Shown here piece after piece: positions 42,814 through 53,437 of a stretch of DNA of 64,000 bases. Every line of letters begins with the position of its first letter. Position 1 is the stretch's first letter. The notes beneath the pieces are model-generated. The model was not told the DNA's origin, did no database searches, and was given only the letters and a program-made list of their open reading frames with translations. The DNA lies in assembly GCF_004803815.1 (NCBI RefSeq), contig NZ_CP012544.1, positions 1,054,001 to 1,118,000 on the forward strand. Direction: 5' to 3'. The stretch comes from Campylobacter showae (GTDB lineage: Bacteria; Campylobacterota; Campylobacteria; Campylobacterales; Campylobacteraceae). The position numbers and the translations under genes were made by a program.

Positions 42814-45567
42814 TTAAATTTTAAAATTTTCTATCTCGTTAAAATTTAGATAGCGGTATATCTGCGCCTCTTTGCCCGCAAGCTTTTGGGGCACTATACT
42901 CATGTATTCTGAGGCGCTCGGTAGTCTACCTAGCACGGCGCAAACGGCCGCCAGCTCGGCGCTACCAAGATACACGCGCGCACCCATACCCATGCGGTTA
43001 TCAAAGTTTCGCGTCGAGGTCGAAAACACCGTCGCACCGTCATTTACGCGGGCTTGATTACCCATACAAAGTGAGCAGCCAGGCACCTCCGTGCGAGCGC
43101 CCACAGCGCGAAAGATATCGTAGTAGCCCTCCTTTTCGAGCAGAGCCTGATCCATCTTGGTTGGCGGCGCTATCCAGAGTCTAGTCGGTAGCATGCCGAG
43201 CCCACGCAGAGCTTCGCCGAGCGCTCGGTAGTGGCCGATATTTGTCATGCAGCTACCCACAAATACCTCGTCGATCTTATGCGGGCGCGAGCTATCGGCT
43301 AGCACTTCGCTCAGAGTCGCGACGTCGTCGGGGTCATTTGGGCAGGCCAGGATAGGTTCTGTTATCTCGTCCAAATTTATCTCGATCACCTCGGCGTAGC
43401 GCGCGTTTTTGTCGGCTCGCAGCAGCTCTGGCGCCGCTAGCCACTCGCGCATTTTCGCCGCGCGGCGCTCCAGGCTAGCCCTGCTCTCATACCCAGCCTC
43501 TATCATCGCCTCGATGAGAGCGACGTTTGAGCGGACGTATTCGGCGACGCTCTCGATACTCAAATTTACAGCACAGGCCGCCGCAGAGCGCTCGGCAGAA
43601 GCGTCGCTTAGCTCAAAGGCCTGCTCGACTTTTAGATTTTCCAACCCCTCGATTTCTAAAATTTTACCCGCAAATACGTTTTTCTTGCCTTTCTTTTCGA
43701 CCGTGAGCAGCCCTCGCTTGATTGCGTAGTATGGGATCGCATTTACCAGGTCGCGTAGCGTCACGCCCTTTTGTAGCCGCCCGCTAAATCGCACGAGCAC
43801 GGACTCAGGCATATTTAGTGGCATAGCCCCGGACACCGCCGCAAACGCCACCAGTCCGCTGCCCGCAGGGAAGCTCACGCCGATAGGAAAGCGCGTATGA
43901 GAGTCGCCGCCCGTGCCCACGGTATCTGGCAGCACCATGCGGTTTAGCCACGAGTGTATGACGCCGTCGCCCGGCCTCAGGCTCACTCCGCCGCGCGAGC
44001 TCATAAATTTAGGCAGCGTCCTTTGCGTTTCAAGGTCGCTAGGCTTTGGATAGGCCGCCGTGTGGCAAAAGCTCTGCAATACGAAATCAGCTGAAAATCC
44101 GAGGCTTGCCAGCTCCTTGATCTCGTCGCGCGTCATCGGCCCCGTGGTGTCCTGCGAGCCTACGGTTAGAGTTGCGGGTTCGCAGTACTGCCCTGCTCTA
44201 ACGCCCGGCACGCCGCAGGCCTTGCCCACGATCTTTTGAGCTAGCGTGTGGCCCTCGCTCTCGTTTGTTTGCGGCTGCGCGGGCCTCGCAAAGATATCCT
44301 CTGCGCCTAAATTTAGCGCGGCTCTAGCCTTAGCGCAAAGCGAGCGGCCGATGATGAGCGGTATACGCCCGCCCGCTCTGATCTCATCAAATATCGTATT
44401 TGGCGCAAGCGTAAAACGAGCGACTGGCTCGCCTTGAGGCTTGGCATTTTCGTTTAAATTTTCAAATTTAGCTTCGCCGTAAATTTGAACTCCGTCAAAT
44501 TTGCCCTCGGCATTCAAATTTACCCGCCCGACGCGCAATATCTCGCCCGCATACGGGTAGATATCCACCACATCGCCCGTTTCTAGCGCGCTCGCGTCGG
44601 CTACGATCGGTAGTGCGCCGCTATCCTCGGCGGTGTTGAAAAATATCGGTGCGATCGCCGTGCCTATCACGATGCCGCCCGTTTTTTTGTTCGGCACGCC
44701 CTCTATCTCGCGCCCGAGGTGCCACTGGATGGAGTTTATGCCGCTCTTTCGGCTACTGCCCGTGCCCACGACGTCGCCCGCGTAGACGATCTCGAGCCCG
44801 CTTTTTTTGAGCTCATTGATCGTTTCTAGGCTGCCGGGCTGACGCTTAACTAGCATTGCATTTGCGTGCAGCGGGATATCCGAGCGCGTATAGGCCTCGC
44901 TAGCGGGGCTTAGATCGTCGGTGTTGGTTTCGCCGGCGACCTTAAAGATCACCGCCCTGATACGCCTAGGCAGGCTCGCGCGCGCCCTAAACCACTCCGC
45001 TTCCGCCCACGAGCGTAGCACTTCTAGCGCAAATTTATTGGCTTTTGCAAGCTCTGCTACGTCGTTAAAATAATCATGCACAAAAATCGTCTCTTTTAGC
45101 ACGTTACAGGCGGCCTGCGCTACGGCTTCGTCGGCGTTTTTTAGGCTCTCAAGCAGCACGATGACGCTATATCCGCCCAGCATCGGTCGCAGCAAATTTA
45201 CGGCGGCGATTTTGTCAAGGCCGCCTATTTCAAGCCCGTGATTTATAATCTCGTTTAAAAACTCCGCTTTTACCTTTGCCGCATCGTCTACGCCCGGATT
45301 TACGCGATTTGCAAGTAAATTTACGAGCCGCTTTACCCTCTCTTGATTTTCGTCTAGCCTTGCGGCGATAATCGCTTCGCCTTCACCGCCCGGCTCCATC
45401 GGCGGCATACGTCTTGAAAGTAAACCTAAATACTCCCTCTCGTGCACGCTTTCGAGCTTTAAAAGCTCGCAAACCTCTCTCGTCTGCTCCTCGTTTAGCG
45501 GTAGCGGCGGCACGCCTAGTGCCTCGCGCTCTTTTACGTGTTTTTCGTATTCGGTGAAAAAATCCAT
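42814..45567 (-). CDS. acnB: Aconitate hydratase B (also 2-methylisocitrate dehydratase)
   Basis: A 917-residue AcnB, a little longer than the E. coli protein (865), interconverting citrate and isocitrate in the TCA cycle. The N-terminal HEAT-like domain, the swivelling domain and the catalytic part are all present: [13 protein letters not shown], the cluster cysteines in [11 protein letters not shown] and [11 protein letters not shown]. The extra residues appear to be in the linker around residues 360-385. The gene is monocistronic and divergent from ogt. Confidence 0.95.
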   Translation of the reverse strand: MDFFTEYEKHVKEREALGVPPLPLNEEQTREVCELLKLESVHEREYLGLLSRRMPPMEPGGEGEAIIAARLDENQERVKRLVNLLANRVNPGVDDAAKVKAEFLNEIINHGLEIGGLDKIAAVNLLRPMLGGYSVIVLLESLKNADEAVAQAACNVLKETIFVHDYFNDVAELAKANKFALEVLRSWAEAEWFRARASLPRRIRAVIFKVAGETNTDDLSPASEAYTRSDIPLHANAMLVKRQPGSLETINELKKSGLEIVYAGDVVGTGSSRKSGINSIQWHLGREIEGVPNKKTGGIVIGTAIAPIFFNTAEDSGALPIVADASALETGDVVDIYPYAGEILRVGRVNLNAEGKFDGVQIYGEAKFENLNENAKPQGEPVARFTLAPNTIFDEIRAGGRIPLIIGRSLCAKARAALNLGAEDIFARPAQPQTNESEGHTLAQKIVGKACGVPGVRAGQYCEPATLTVGSQDTTGPMTRDEIKELASLGFSADFVLQSFCHTAAYPKPSDLETQRTLPKFMSSRGGVSLRPGDGVIHSWLNRMVLPDTVGTGGDSHTRFPIGVSFPAGSGLVAFAAVSGAMPLNMPESVLVRFSGRLQKGVTLRDLVNAIPYYAIKRGLLTVEKKGKKNVFAGKILEIEGLENLKVEQAFELSDASAERSAAACAVNLSIESVAEYVRSNVALIEAMIEAGYESRASLERRAAKMREWLAAPELLRADKNARYAEVIEINLDEITEPILACPNDPDDVATLSEVLADSSRPHKIDEVFVGSCMTNIGHYRALGEALRGLGMLPTRLWIAPPTKMDQALLEKEGYYDIFRAVGARTEVPGCSLCMGNQARVNDGATVFSTSTRNFDNRMGMGARVYLGSAELAAVCAVLGRLPSASEYMSIVPQKLAGKEAQIYRYLNFNEIENFKI

Positions 45568-45676
45568 CCTTTTTCCTTAATCCATTTTTTAAACGATATG
45601 ATTTTAGCGAAAAACAGATAATAATATAAACTAAATTTCGCTAAATTTGCGTTACTTGATACCCGAGGAGTAAATT

Positions 45677-46144
45677 TTGCAAAAAGCGTATTTTAACTCG
45701 CCTGTGGGCGTTTTGGAGATTTGCGGCGACGAGAGCGGAGTTTGCGAGATAAATTTCGTGCGAGATTTTGTCCGCACTGACGTAACGGACGCAAATTTAA
45801 AGCTCTGCTTAAGCGAGCTTGAAAGCTATTTTAAAGGCGAGCTAAAAACCTTTAAAACGCGGCTAAATATCGGCGGTACGGCGTTTCAGAGGTGCGTTTA
45901 CGAAAATCTGCAAAAGATCGCTTACGGGCAGCGCATCACGTACGCCAAGCTCGCAGAGATGGCTGGGCGACCGAAGGCGTTTCGTGCGGCAGGCTCGGCA
46001 AACGCAAAAAACAAAATCCCAATCATCGTGCCTTGCCACAGAGTGATCGCCTCAAACGGCCTTGGCGGATACAGCGGCGGCGAGGGGCTGGCGACTAAAA
46101 TTTGGCTTTTGGAGCATGAAACGAAATTTAAAGACAAAGCTTAG
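45677..46144 (+). CDS. ogt: Methylated-DNA-protein-cysteine methyltransferase
   Basis: A 155-residue suicide repair enzyme that takes the alkyl group from O6-alkylguanine onto its active Cys. The motif I-P-I-I-V-P-C-H-R-V-I (Cys about 121) and the helix-turn-helix A-F-R-A-A-G-S-A-N-A are present. The start is TTG at 45677 behind the ribosome binding site GAGGAG. The length is normal. Confidence 0.92.
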   Translation: MQKAYFNSPVGVLEICGDESGVCEINFVRDFVRTDVTDANLKLCLSELESYFKGELKTFKTRLNIGGTAFQRCVYENLQKIAYGQRITYAKLAEMAGRPKAFRAAGSANAKNKIPIIVPCHRVIASNGLGGYSGGEGLATKIWLLEHETKFKDKA

Positions 46145-46376
46145 TGTCTTTAAAATTTGACGGTATAAATTTGTCCAAACAAGCACAAATTTGATACGAA
46201 ATGACAAATTTGATCGCCTGATTTTAGCCGTGTTTAAGCACATACTCGCGAAACGCGCGCTGTTTTCATAAGTAAAACGAGAGGCAAATTTATATTTTTA
46301 ACCATACCGTTTTGATAAAATTTATGATAATTTAGCCTACTCGGCAAAAATTGCGGTGAAATTTAAAAGGAAAAAA

Positions 46377-47135
46377 ATGGATCTAAAAATATACTACGAC
46401 GACTGGCAGATGGAATGCTGCGGCGACGCGTTTAAGCTCAGCGACGAGATTAGTTGGTACGTGGCAAAATTTAAGACGGACACGGATTTTATCTTCAGGG
46501 ACGCCGACTACTCATATGAGGCGCACGGCGGAGAGGAGTACAATATAACAGGCGTCGTGACGGAAATTTGGGCGATATATTTTCGCTACGAATCATGCGA
46601 CGAACTGCACGGACGCGTACTGCGACCGGTCAAATACAAAACCAAAGAGATATCGTGTAGTCACGGTTTCGAGCCGGAATTTGAAGGTTTTACGTTCGGC
46701 GCATATCTGGTGCGGCTAAGCGACGCGATAGTTTGCGACTTGGCGGACGAGATTTACGATAAATTCGCGCGCAAGAGTAAATTTGAGAGTAAAATCGTAT
46801 CGCCGAATCAAAAAGACGCAAGCGGTGAAACGATTTTAAACCTAGCGGTTGCGGACGCAGACAAATACGCCGTAGAAATGCTGTTAAACAAAGGAGCTGA
46901 CGTAAATATAGCTGGCTATGAGGGCTTCACGCCGATACAGCGCGCATGCTTTTGTGGTAGTGAGACGATTTTTGAGCTATTACTCTCGGAGGGCGCCGAC
47001 TTGGACGCGCTAAACGACGCCAAGCTAAGCGCACGGCAATACTGCGATGGTAATTTTGAGGGCGTAAAAAACGCAGCCAGACTAAGAAAAATAATCGCAA
47101 AATTCAAGTGGTATGCGACTTTGCAAAAAAATTGA
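46377..47135 (+). CDS. Ankyrin-repeat protein with an unrecognised N-terminal domain
   Basis: A 252-residue protein starting at the ATG at 46377, six bases after AAAAGG; the in-frame ATG at 46356 is poorer. The first 150 residues are acidic and aromatic-rich with no recognised domain. Two ankyrin repeats follow: A-S-G-E-T-I-L-N-L-A-V, then L-L-N-K-G-A-D-V-N and G-F-T-P-I-Q-R-A-C-F with L-L-L-S-E-G-A-D-L-D, about residues 150-225. No signal peptide. Ankyrin repeats bind proteins; the partner is unknown. Confidence 0.75.
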   Translation: MDLKIYYDDWQMECCGDAFKLSDEISWYVAKFKTDTDFIFRDADYSYEAHGGEEYNITGVVTEIWAIYFRYESCDELHGRVLRPVKYKTKEISCSHGFEPEFEGFTFGAYLVRLSDAIVCDLADEIYDKFARKSKFESKIVSPNQKDASGETILNLAVADADKYAVEMLLNKGADVNIAGYEGFTPIQRACFCGSETIFELLLSEGADLDALNDAKLSARQYCDGNFEGVKNAARLRKIIAKFKWYATLQKN

Positions 47136-47438
47136 ACTGATTTTGCATTTTTTACGGCGCGAAATTTAAAGCCAAACTATGTAAATTTTCAACCAACGCC
47201 ATTAGTAGATACATAAAAACTTGATGCAAATTTGCCGTATAGGCCTAGTAAATTTATCAAAAAGCAAACCTTGCAAGTAAAAAATAAGCTCATTTATGCA
47301 CCAAAATTTACATGCCGAATATACTTTTGGCTTTTTGCGCCGTTTCGTCTAATAGTAAATTTCAAATACCGTCAAAAAAGCATAAATCAGACGAATAGGC
47401 TACCCTAAATTTTAAACCAGCGGATTAATTACGTGCGG
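47136..47438. other. Intergenic, no gene seen
   Basis: Convergent spacer between the ankyrin gene and the EamA gene, with several AAATTT words and no supported frame. Confidence 0.5.
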
Positions 47439-47867
47439 TTATTTATTTGCAAATACCAGCGTAAACACGCCGCTAGCGATCAGCGCGATACCGATCCACT
47501 CTCGCGCGCTCGGACGCTCGCCTAAAAATATAACCGCAAAAACAACGACCAAAACGACGCTAAGCTTATCTATGGGCGCTATCTGCGACGCGGAGCCCAT
47601 CTGAAGCGCCTTAAAATACGCCAGCCATGACGCGCCGGTGGCCAGTCCGCTGAGCGTCAAAAACACCCAGTTTCGCGCGCCAAGCTCACTAAGCGGCTGC
47701 CACTTTTTAGCATATGTGAGAAACAAAATCAGCGCCGCAGCGATAACGAGCGTCCTGATAAAGGTCGCGAAATTTGAGTCCACGCCCTCAAGCCCGACCT
47801 TGGCGAAAATCGCCGTAAGCGCGGCAAAAACCGCCGAAGCTAGCGCCCATAAAGCCCACTCTTGCAT
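47439..47867 (-). CDS. Small EamA/DMT family membrane protein
   Basis: A 142-residue protein with a single EamA domain and about five hydrophobic helices. Features include W-A-L-A-S-A-V-F-A-A-L-T-A-I-F-A-K-V-G-L near the N-terminus and the C-terminal L-G-E-R-P-S-A-R-E-W-I-G-I-A-L-I motif. It is half the size of two-domain drug/metabolite transporters, so it should act as a dimer. Substrate unknown. Confidence 0.82.
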   Translation of the reverse strand: MQEWALWALASAVFAALTAIFAKVGLEGVDSNFATFIRTLVIAAALILFLTYAKKWQPLSELGARNWVFLTLSGLATGASWLAYFKALQMGSASQIAPIDKLSVVLVVVFAVIFLGERPSAREWIGIALIASGVFTLVFANK

Positions 47868-48016
47868 GATTTATCCTTTGCAAAATTATAGTCAAATTTT
47901 ACGGCAAATTTAGCTCAAAAGGGTGCAAATTTAAAATAAAAAAATAAGAGAAAGCTGCAAAGCGATTAAATTTGGCAGCGTCGTAAATGGATTAAGTAGC
48001 GTTTAAATTTAAAAAA

Positions 48017-48042
48017 GCGAATGCCTGATTTTTGACATTCGC
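48017..48042 (-). terminator. Rho-independent terminator of the chemoreceptor gene
   Basis: On the minus strand GCGAATG, a 12-base loop and CATTCGC are followed directly by TTTTTT. The perfect 7-bp stem lies 15 bases after the stop of the dCache chemoreceptor gene, a textbook terminator. Confidence 0.85.
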
Positions 48043-48056
48043 CTTTAAAGTTTGAT

Positions 48057-50018
48057 TTAAAATTTATTTTTTCTAACATCCGCGACGATATTTTTAGCCA
48101 TATCGTCTATCTCGGCCGTAACCTCGTTTGTGGTATTTACGATCGAGATATTTTGGTGAGTGATGGAGTCGATTTGCGTGACCGACTGATTTATCATATT
48201 TATGCCGTCGCTTTGCTCCTTGATGCTTTCACTCATCTCATTGATACTTTGAGCTAGCACGTTTGCGTTAGCTTCGATTTCGCTTAGGGATTTTTGCGTT
48301 CGCTCGGCTAGTTTTCTTACCTCATCGGCCACGACGGCAAAGCCTCGTCCGTGCTCTCCAGCGCGCGCTGCTTCGATGGCAGCGTTAAGCGCTAGCAAGT
48401 TTGTCTGATCGGCGATGTCGCGGATGATCACGATGATGTTTTTGATCTCCTCGCTTTGTCGAGTTACATCCTGCGCCTTTTGGCTGATTGCGTTCATCGA
48501 GCTACTCATCTGCTCGATTGCAGCAGCGCTTTCTTGGATGGAGTCGGCTTGTCTATGAGCGCCGTCGGTCAGATTTTTCATAGATTCGGCTAGGATTTTA
48601 GCTTTTGCTTCTAGGCTTTCGGCCTCGTTTAGATTTTCTTTTAGCATATTGCTAACAGCTACACCGGCGCTCTCTATGCCCATGATCATATCTTTTAGAT
48701 CGCTTTCTAGCTCATCTTTGAGCTCGATTTTAGCGGTATAATCGTTTTTGTTATATGAGTTTAGCACTCGCGCGATATCTTTTAAATTTGAAGATATTGA
48801 GCTAAAGAATTTATTTAGCAAATCTTTTAGTTGCACGAGAGCCGGATTGTTCGGATCCGCCTTTATAGTCGCGCCCATATGGCCTTTTATCATGAGATTT
48901 GCGATGCCGTTCATCTCCTCGATCAGAGCGCTATCTTTTTTGATGCCGTAGACTACTTTATCTATATTTTCGTTGATAGCCCTACTCATAACGCCGAATT
49001 CATCCTGCGTATTTACGGTTAACTTTTCAGGAGCCTTAGATACCTCATGTGTAACGAATTTAAACGTATCCTCAAGCTTTTCTTGGATAGTTTTTATCGG
49101 ACTGAGAGATTTTTTAAGCAATACATAAACAAAAATCGAAAGAGCGACTATAAATAACGCCGCTAGCGCAAGCTGAGCCTTAAGTAGAGGAAGGGTATTG
49201 CTAGAAAAAGTATCCGCTCCGATAGCTGCGACAGCTAGCCAGCCTTTATCGTTGATAGGCAAAAGTTTAGCCGTTACGTTCTCGCCCTTATAGTTAGTAT
49301 AAGGAATAAGTCCGTTTTTATCAAATTTCTTTTCTGTATATTGCTTGGAGAGATATGTAGTAGAGTCGACTGATTTACCGACGTTCTCAGGATTTGAGTG
49401 CATTAGCATGACGCCGTCTTGATTCATTAGATAAACATAGCCGTATTCGGTCTTGCCCATATCGAGGATTTTTTTGCTTAGAGTTTTTATATCGATATCT
49501 ATACCTACTATACCGACAAATTTACCGTTTTTTACCGCAGGTGCTACGAAAGTTACGACCAAATCGTTAGTCGAAGTTAAGCGAGGCTGCATATAAATAG
49601 CTTTATTTTCATTTTTAGCCGCTCCGTACCAACCCCTAGTTCGCGGATCATAGTTATCGGCCAAGGTTGTTCTTTTACCGTCCGATTGGAAAAAATAACC
49701 ATCCTCGCGTCCATAGTAAACATAGGTAACCAGTGAATTTGCAAGCTCTTTTTCTAGCACCAAATGACGCATTATATCATCGCCGTCGTCTGAAATTTTC
49801 TCGATGTTTACAGCTATTTTTTTGACCATAGCCAAATAATCTTCAAAAAACGAATTAGCAACAGTATTGACGTCTTTTAAAATTTGAGCCTGATTTTGGC
49901 TAACGAGCTGAACGACCTTATTCTCAGCCGTATAATAACTAACCGCCGAAATAGCGGCAAACGAAACGATCAGCGCGACGATGAGCATTAGCGCGATCTT
50001 GTTCGTGATAGAACGCAT
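48057..50018 (-). CDS. Methyl-accepting chemotaxis protein with dCache sensor
   Basis: A 653-residue transmembrane chemoreceptor. A first membrane helix (about 8-30) is followed by a double-Cache periplasmic sensor (about 35-275) with the motifs [16 protein letters not shown] and [10 protein letters not shown] typical of amino- or organic-acid-binding Cache domains. A second membrane helix (about 283-303) leads to a HAMP-like region and the signalling domain with tip [13 protein letters not shown]. It is monocistronic, with AAGGAGAG upstream. The ligand is unknown. Confidence 0.9.
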   Translation of the reverse strand: MRSITNKIALMLIVALIVSFAAISAVSYYTAENKVVQLVSQNQAQILKDVNTVANSFFEDYLAMVKKIAVNIEKISDDGDDIMRHLVLEKELANSLVTYVYYGREDGYFFQSDGKRTTLADNYDPRTRGWYGAAKNENKAIYMQPRLTSTNDLVVTFVAPAVKNGKFVGIVGIDIDIKTLSKKILDMGKTEYGYVYLMNQDGVMLMHSNPENVGKSVDSTTYLSKQYTEKKFDKNGLIPYTNYKGENVTAKLLPINDKGWLAVAAIGADTFSSNTLPLLKAQLALAALFIVALSIFVYVLLKKSLSPIKTIQEKLEDTFKFVTHEVSKAPEKLTVNTQDEFGVMSRAINENIDKVVYGIKKDSALIEEMNGIANLMIKGHMGATIKADPNNPALVQLKDLLNKFFSSISSNLKDIARVLNSYNKNDYTAKIELKDELESDLKDMIMGIESAGVAVSNMLKENLNEAESLEAKAKILAESMKNLTDGAHRQADSIQESAAAIEQMSSSMNAISQKAQDVTRQSEEIKNIIVIIRDIADQTNLLALNAAIEAARAGEHGRGFAVVADEVRKLAERTQKSLSEIEANANVLAQSINEMSESIKEQSDGINMINQSVTQIDSITHQNISIVNTTNEVTAEIDDMAKNIVADVRKNKF

Positions 50019-50258
50019 TTTCTCTCCTTAGATTTTGATTAAAATTTCTATTTTACTACGTTAAAAATTAAATAAAATTAAAACTTTACATTAACTATGT
50101 TTTAAAGCAAAATCCAGTCCAAATTTATTAAAAATAAGAAGTAATTTTTATGAGAATAAAATATAAAGCGGTATGAAAGCAAAATCAGCGTAGCAAAAAC
50201 GATAAATTTAATCCAAATTTAACTGCTTCAAGTTAAATTTAAAAGCTAAATTTTAAAC

Positions 50259-50290
50259 GCCTCGCCGAGTCAAATTTAACCCAGCGAGGC
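50259..50290 (-). terminator. Hairpin downstream of the molybdoenzyme gene
   Basis: GCCTCGC (50259-50265) pairs with GCGAGGC (50284-50290) around an 18-base loop that itself holds AAATTT. On the minus strand GTTTAAAATTT follows. It lies about 40 bases after the stop of the TorA-like gene and probably ends that operon. Confidence 0.55.
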
Positions 50291-50331
50291 TTTATTAAAT
50301 TTAAGCCGCAAATTTAGTTCGCGGTTTAAAT

Positions 50332-52890
50332 TTAGACGAATTTCGGATCGCTAAACGCCGTTAGCTCAGGCACCTTACCTGTAAATTTCTCGATATTTAC
50401 GAGCGCGGTGTGGCTGATGTTGCCGTTAGCTAGCTTACTAGTCGGGATATCTATAGTTAGCACGTTTGGCGAGCCGTTTTTGCAAAGACCCGCGTCAAAT
50501 CCGTCGTACCATACGCCCTCAGCAAGCTTAACTACGCCCTCTTTGATATCTTGCGTCACGTATGCGCCCGCTAGCACTTCGCCGCGTGCGTTAAATACCC
50601 TAACCAAATCGCCCGTTTTGATACCTTTTTTCGCGGCGTCTTTAGGGTGTATCCAGATCGGCTCGCGGTTTGCTATCGCGTAGTTTTCGCGTAGAGAGGT
50701 TTGGTTTAGCTGCGAGTGGAGGCGATCGGTCGGATGCGGGCTTAGCATGTGTAGCTCGGCTGGTTTATCTTTCATACCTAGCCACTCGATCGGCTCATAC
50801 CACATCGGATGCGCGCCGCAGTCGTCATAGCCCATTTTCTCGATGGTTTCGGAGTAAATTTCGATTAGGCCGCTTGGCGTTCCTAGCGGATTTAGCACCG
50901 GATCCTCTCTAAACTCGCCAAATCTTACCCACGTATCGCTCTCAGGCGTCGAGGCAAAAGTTACCGGCTTATTTTCGTTCCAAAACTCCTCAAACGGCTT
51001 CATATCGGTTTCAAAATCAGGTATAGCCTTGACCTGCTCGTACGCCGCGCCGTAGTACTCCTTGATCCAGTCAAATTCATCCTTGCCGTTATCGGTGTAG
51101 GCTACGACTAAATTTTTAGCGTACGCCTTGCAAAGATCGGTAAAAATTTGATAATCATCGCGTGCTTCGCCGTATTTTTCCACGACTTGCTTCATCGGCA
51201 CGATGTTCATGTTTGAGTAGTCGCCCGTCATCGTGACGTCGTTGCGCTCGTATGCGGTAGTGGTTGGAAATACGATATCAGCCATCTTAGCAGTCGGCGT
51301 CCAGTAGGCCTCGTTTACGACTACCGTGCGAGGTTTGCGCCACGCTTCTAGTAGGCGGTTGGTTTCTTGATGGTGGGCTAAAGGATTGCCGCCGACCCAG
51401 TAGATAAAGTCGATATCAGGATACGTGATTTTCTTGCCGTTGTGATCGATCACTTTGCCAGGATTTAGCAGAGCGTCTGCTATACGAGCGACCGGGAATG
51501 CATAGTTTGTCGCCTTTTGTAGCCAGCTTTGACCAGTACCCGCAACCGCCGCGGCTTTAGCTACGAAGCGGCCGTTTGCGTCAAATTCTCCGCTATCGGT
51601 ACCGATAAACTCGCCCTCGTCGTTAAATTTACCCACGCTTGCGCTATTTACGCCGCCGATTACCGCGCCTTTGCAAGTCGGAGCGCCGCCGTTTGAGTAG
51701 TGGTAGCTAAGGCCAAAACCTCCGCCGGGAAGTCCGATCTGTCCTAGCATCGCCGCCAATGTCACCATCGCCCAGTGCGGCTGCTCGCCGTGATGCGCGC
51801 GCTGCATACCCCAACCGCTCATTATCATCGTACGGTTAGCGGCGAAGGTATCTGCTAGCTCTTTTATGAGGCTTGCTTTTAGGCCGCAAATTTTGCTCGC
51901 CCACTCTAAATTTTTAGGCGTGCCGTCGGTTTTACCGAGCAGATACGGCAAGAACTTATCAAAGCCGCTCGTATAGGTCTCGATGAAGTTTTTATCGTAT
52001 TTACCGCTCTCGTATAGGTAGTGCATCATGCCTAGCATCATCGCAGTGTCGGTGTTTGGCACCGGAGCGATCCACTCGGCCTTATCAAAGTACTGCGCCG
52101 TTTCGCTTCTTATAGGGTCGATTATTATGACCTTTATGTCGCTGCGTTTTTTTAGTTCTTCAAAGTACTTAAAGCCCTGTTCGTCGGTGCTAGTCCACGC
52201 TATACGAAGGGTTGCCATAGGATTTGCGCCCCAGATGACGACTACTTTTGAGTTTTCTAGTACCACAGGCCAGCTGGTTTGCTGCTCGTAAACCTCGATG
52301 CTACCCACGACGTGAGGCATGATGATCTGGCTAGCGCCCGTCGAGTAGTCACCTAGCGACCCGACGAATCCGCCGCTAAGGTTCATAAATCTATGAAGTA
52401 AAATTCGCGAGTTGTGCACGTTGCCGCTTGATTTCCAGCCGTAGCTACCCGCAAACACGCCCTCTAGCCCCTTTTGCTTTCTAGTCTTTTTTAGCTCTCT
52501 AGCCACTAGTTTTATCGCATCTTCGTAGCGTACGCGCACCCATCCGTCTTTACCTCTTAGCTCAGGTTTTGGCGAGTCCGGATTTTCTAGGTAGCTTTTG
52601 CGCACCATAGGGTATTTTATGCGTGATTTATAGACCATATCGGCGGTGTAGTGTTGCAACGGATTATACACTTCGCTCGTTTTTTGAAATGGCTCTGATT
52701 TTACGATCTTGCCGTCTTTGACGCTAACTTTTAGCATACCCCAGTGAGCGGCCGTTAGCACCTCGCCGTTACGCACGTTTGCCGTATTTAGCTCGGCGCC
52801 GAGCAAATTTGACGCCGTTACGCTAGAAAACAAAGGAGCCGCCGCAAGCGCCGCTCCGCCCTTTAATACATTTCGTCTTTGTAGGTTCAT
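50332..52890 (-). CDS. Periplasmic TMAO/DMSO reductase-type molybdoenzyme (TorA-like)
   Basis: An 852-residue bis-MGD enzyme. A Tat signal peptide starts it (R-R-N-V-L-K-G, then a hydrophobic A-A-A-P-L-F stretch). There is no N-terminal iron-sulfur cysteine motif, as in the TMAO/DMSO/biotin sulfoxide group. The segment G-S-Y-G-W-K-S-S-G-N-V-H-N matches the TorA region containing the molybdenum-ligand Ser. The enzyme should reduce TMAO, DMSO or related S/N-oxides in the periplasm. The cytochrome c gene upstream on the same strand, as in C. jejuni Cj0264c/Cj0265c, is the likely electron donor. An unusual 548-base hairpin-rich gap separates the two. Confidence 0.87.
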   Translation of the reverse strand: MNLQRRNVLKGGAALAAAPLFSSVTASNLLGAELNTANVRNGEVLTAAHWGMLKVSVKDGKIVKSEPFQKTSEVYNPLQHYTADMVYKSRIKYPMVRKSYLENPDSPKPELRGKDGWVRVRYEDAIKLVARELKKTRKQKGLEGVFAGSYGWKSSGNVHNSRILLHRFMNLSGGFVGSLGDYSTGASQIIMPHVVGSIEVYEQQTSWPVVLENSKVVVIWGANPMATLRIAWTSTDEQGFKYFEELKKRSDIKVIIIDPIRSETAQYFDKAEWIAPVPNTDTAMMLGMMHYLYESGKYDKNFIETYTSGFDKFLPYLLGKTDGTPKNLEWASKICGLKASLIKELADTFAANRTMIMSGWGMQRAHHGEQPHWAMVTLAAMLGQIGLPGGGFGLSYHYSNGGAPTCKGAVIGGVNSASVGKFNDEGEFIGTDSGEFDANGRFVAKAAAVAGTGQSWLQKATNYAFPVARIADALLNPGKVIDHNGKKITYPDIDFIYWVGGNPLAHHQETNRLLEAWRKPRTVVVNEAYWTPTAKMADIVFPTTTAYERNDVTMTGDYSNMNIVPMKQVVEKYGEARDDYQIFTDLCKAYAKNLVVAYTDNGKDEFDWIKEYYGAAYEQVKAIPDFETDMKPFEEFWNENKPVTFASTPESDTWVRFGEFREDPVLNPLGTPSGLIEIYSETIEKMGYDDCGAHPMWYEPIEWLGMKDKPAELHMLSPHPTDRLHSQLNQTSLRENYAIANREPIWIHPKDAAKKGIKTGDLVRVFNARGEVLAGAYVTQDIKEGVVKLAEGVWYDGFDAGLCKNGSPNVLTIDIPTSKLANGNISHTALVNIEKFTGKVPELTAFSDPKFV

Positions 52891-52916
52891 TTTTCTCTCC
52901 TATTTTTACTTCGCAG

Positions 52917-53430
52917 ACTGGCAAAGCCAGTCTTTACGACGGGGAGCTACGCTCCCTCGACCCACCTAAAGCACACCGCTTCTTACGAAAGCGGCGTAAA
53001 TTCGGCACATTTTTCCGTTTTTACTTCTCGGTCGAACGAAGTCCGACCTCCGAGCGGGAGTATAAATACTCCCTGCACCCACCTAAAGTCCCTACTGCGT
53101 AGGGTACCCTGTTAAAATTTACTTCACAAACTGGCAAAGCCGGTCTTTTGCACGGACTCAAATTTAAGCTTTTACGCTCAAATTTGACCGCTCTCTCGTC
53201 CAGCGAGTCAAATTTGAAGGCTAAAAGCCTCGTTCGCGCAGCCTAGCCCGCAAAGTAGTCGCTCAAATTTAGCGTATATCTCGTTTTGTACGCTAAATTT
53301 ACCATCCGCCGAACCTTCAAATTCGGCGTTTTAAAAACAGCCGCTTCGCTGCGACTTTTATAAGCTTAGCTCCCGCAAATCTCGTCCGTTTGCGGGCGCG
53401 CCAGGCGTAAATCCTCGTCAAATTTACGCG
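52917..53430 (-). repeat. Array of ten or so short perfect hairpins between the cytochrome and molybdoenzyme genes
   Basis: Inverted repeats follow one another closely. Stem positions: 52917-52933 (7 bp, loop AAA), 52943-52957 (6 bp, loop TAC), 52977-52995 (6 bp), 53031-53049 (5 bp), 53057-53074 (7 bp, loop TAAA), 53091-53105 (6 bp, loop TGC), 53131-53145 (6 bp with one G-U, near copy of the first), 53219-53231 (5 bp), 53266-53301 (12 bp), 53308-53329 (7 bp), 53373-53397 (8 bp) and 53406-53430 (8 bp). Three of the larger loops contain CTCGT (ACGAG in the transcript). There is no open frame. The operon mRNA, read on the minus strand, would carry this whole structured segment. The function is unknown. 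Confidence 0.8.
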
Positions 53431-53437
53431 CCGCTTT

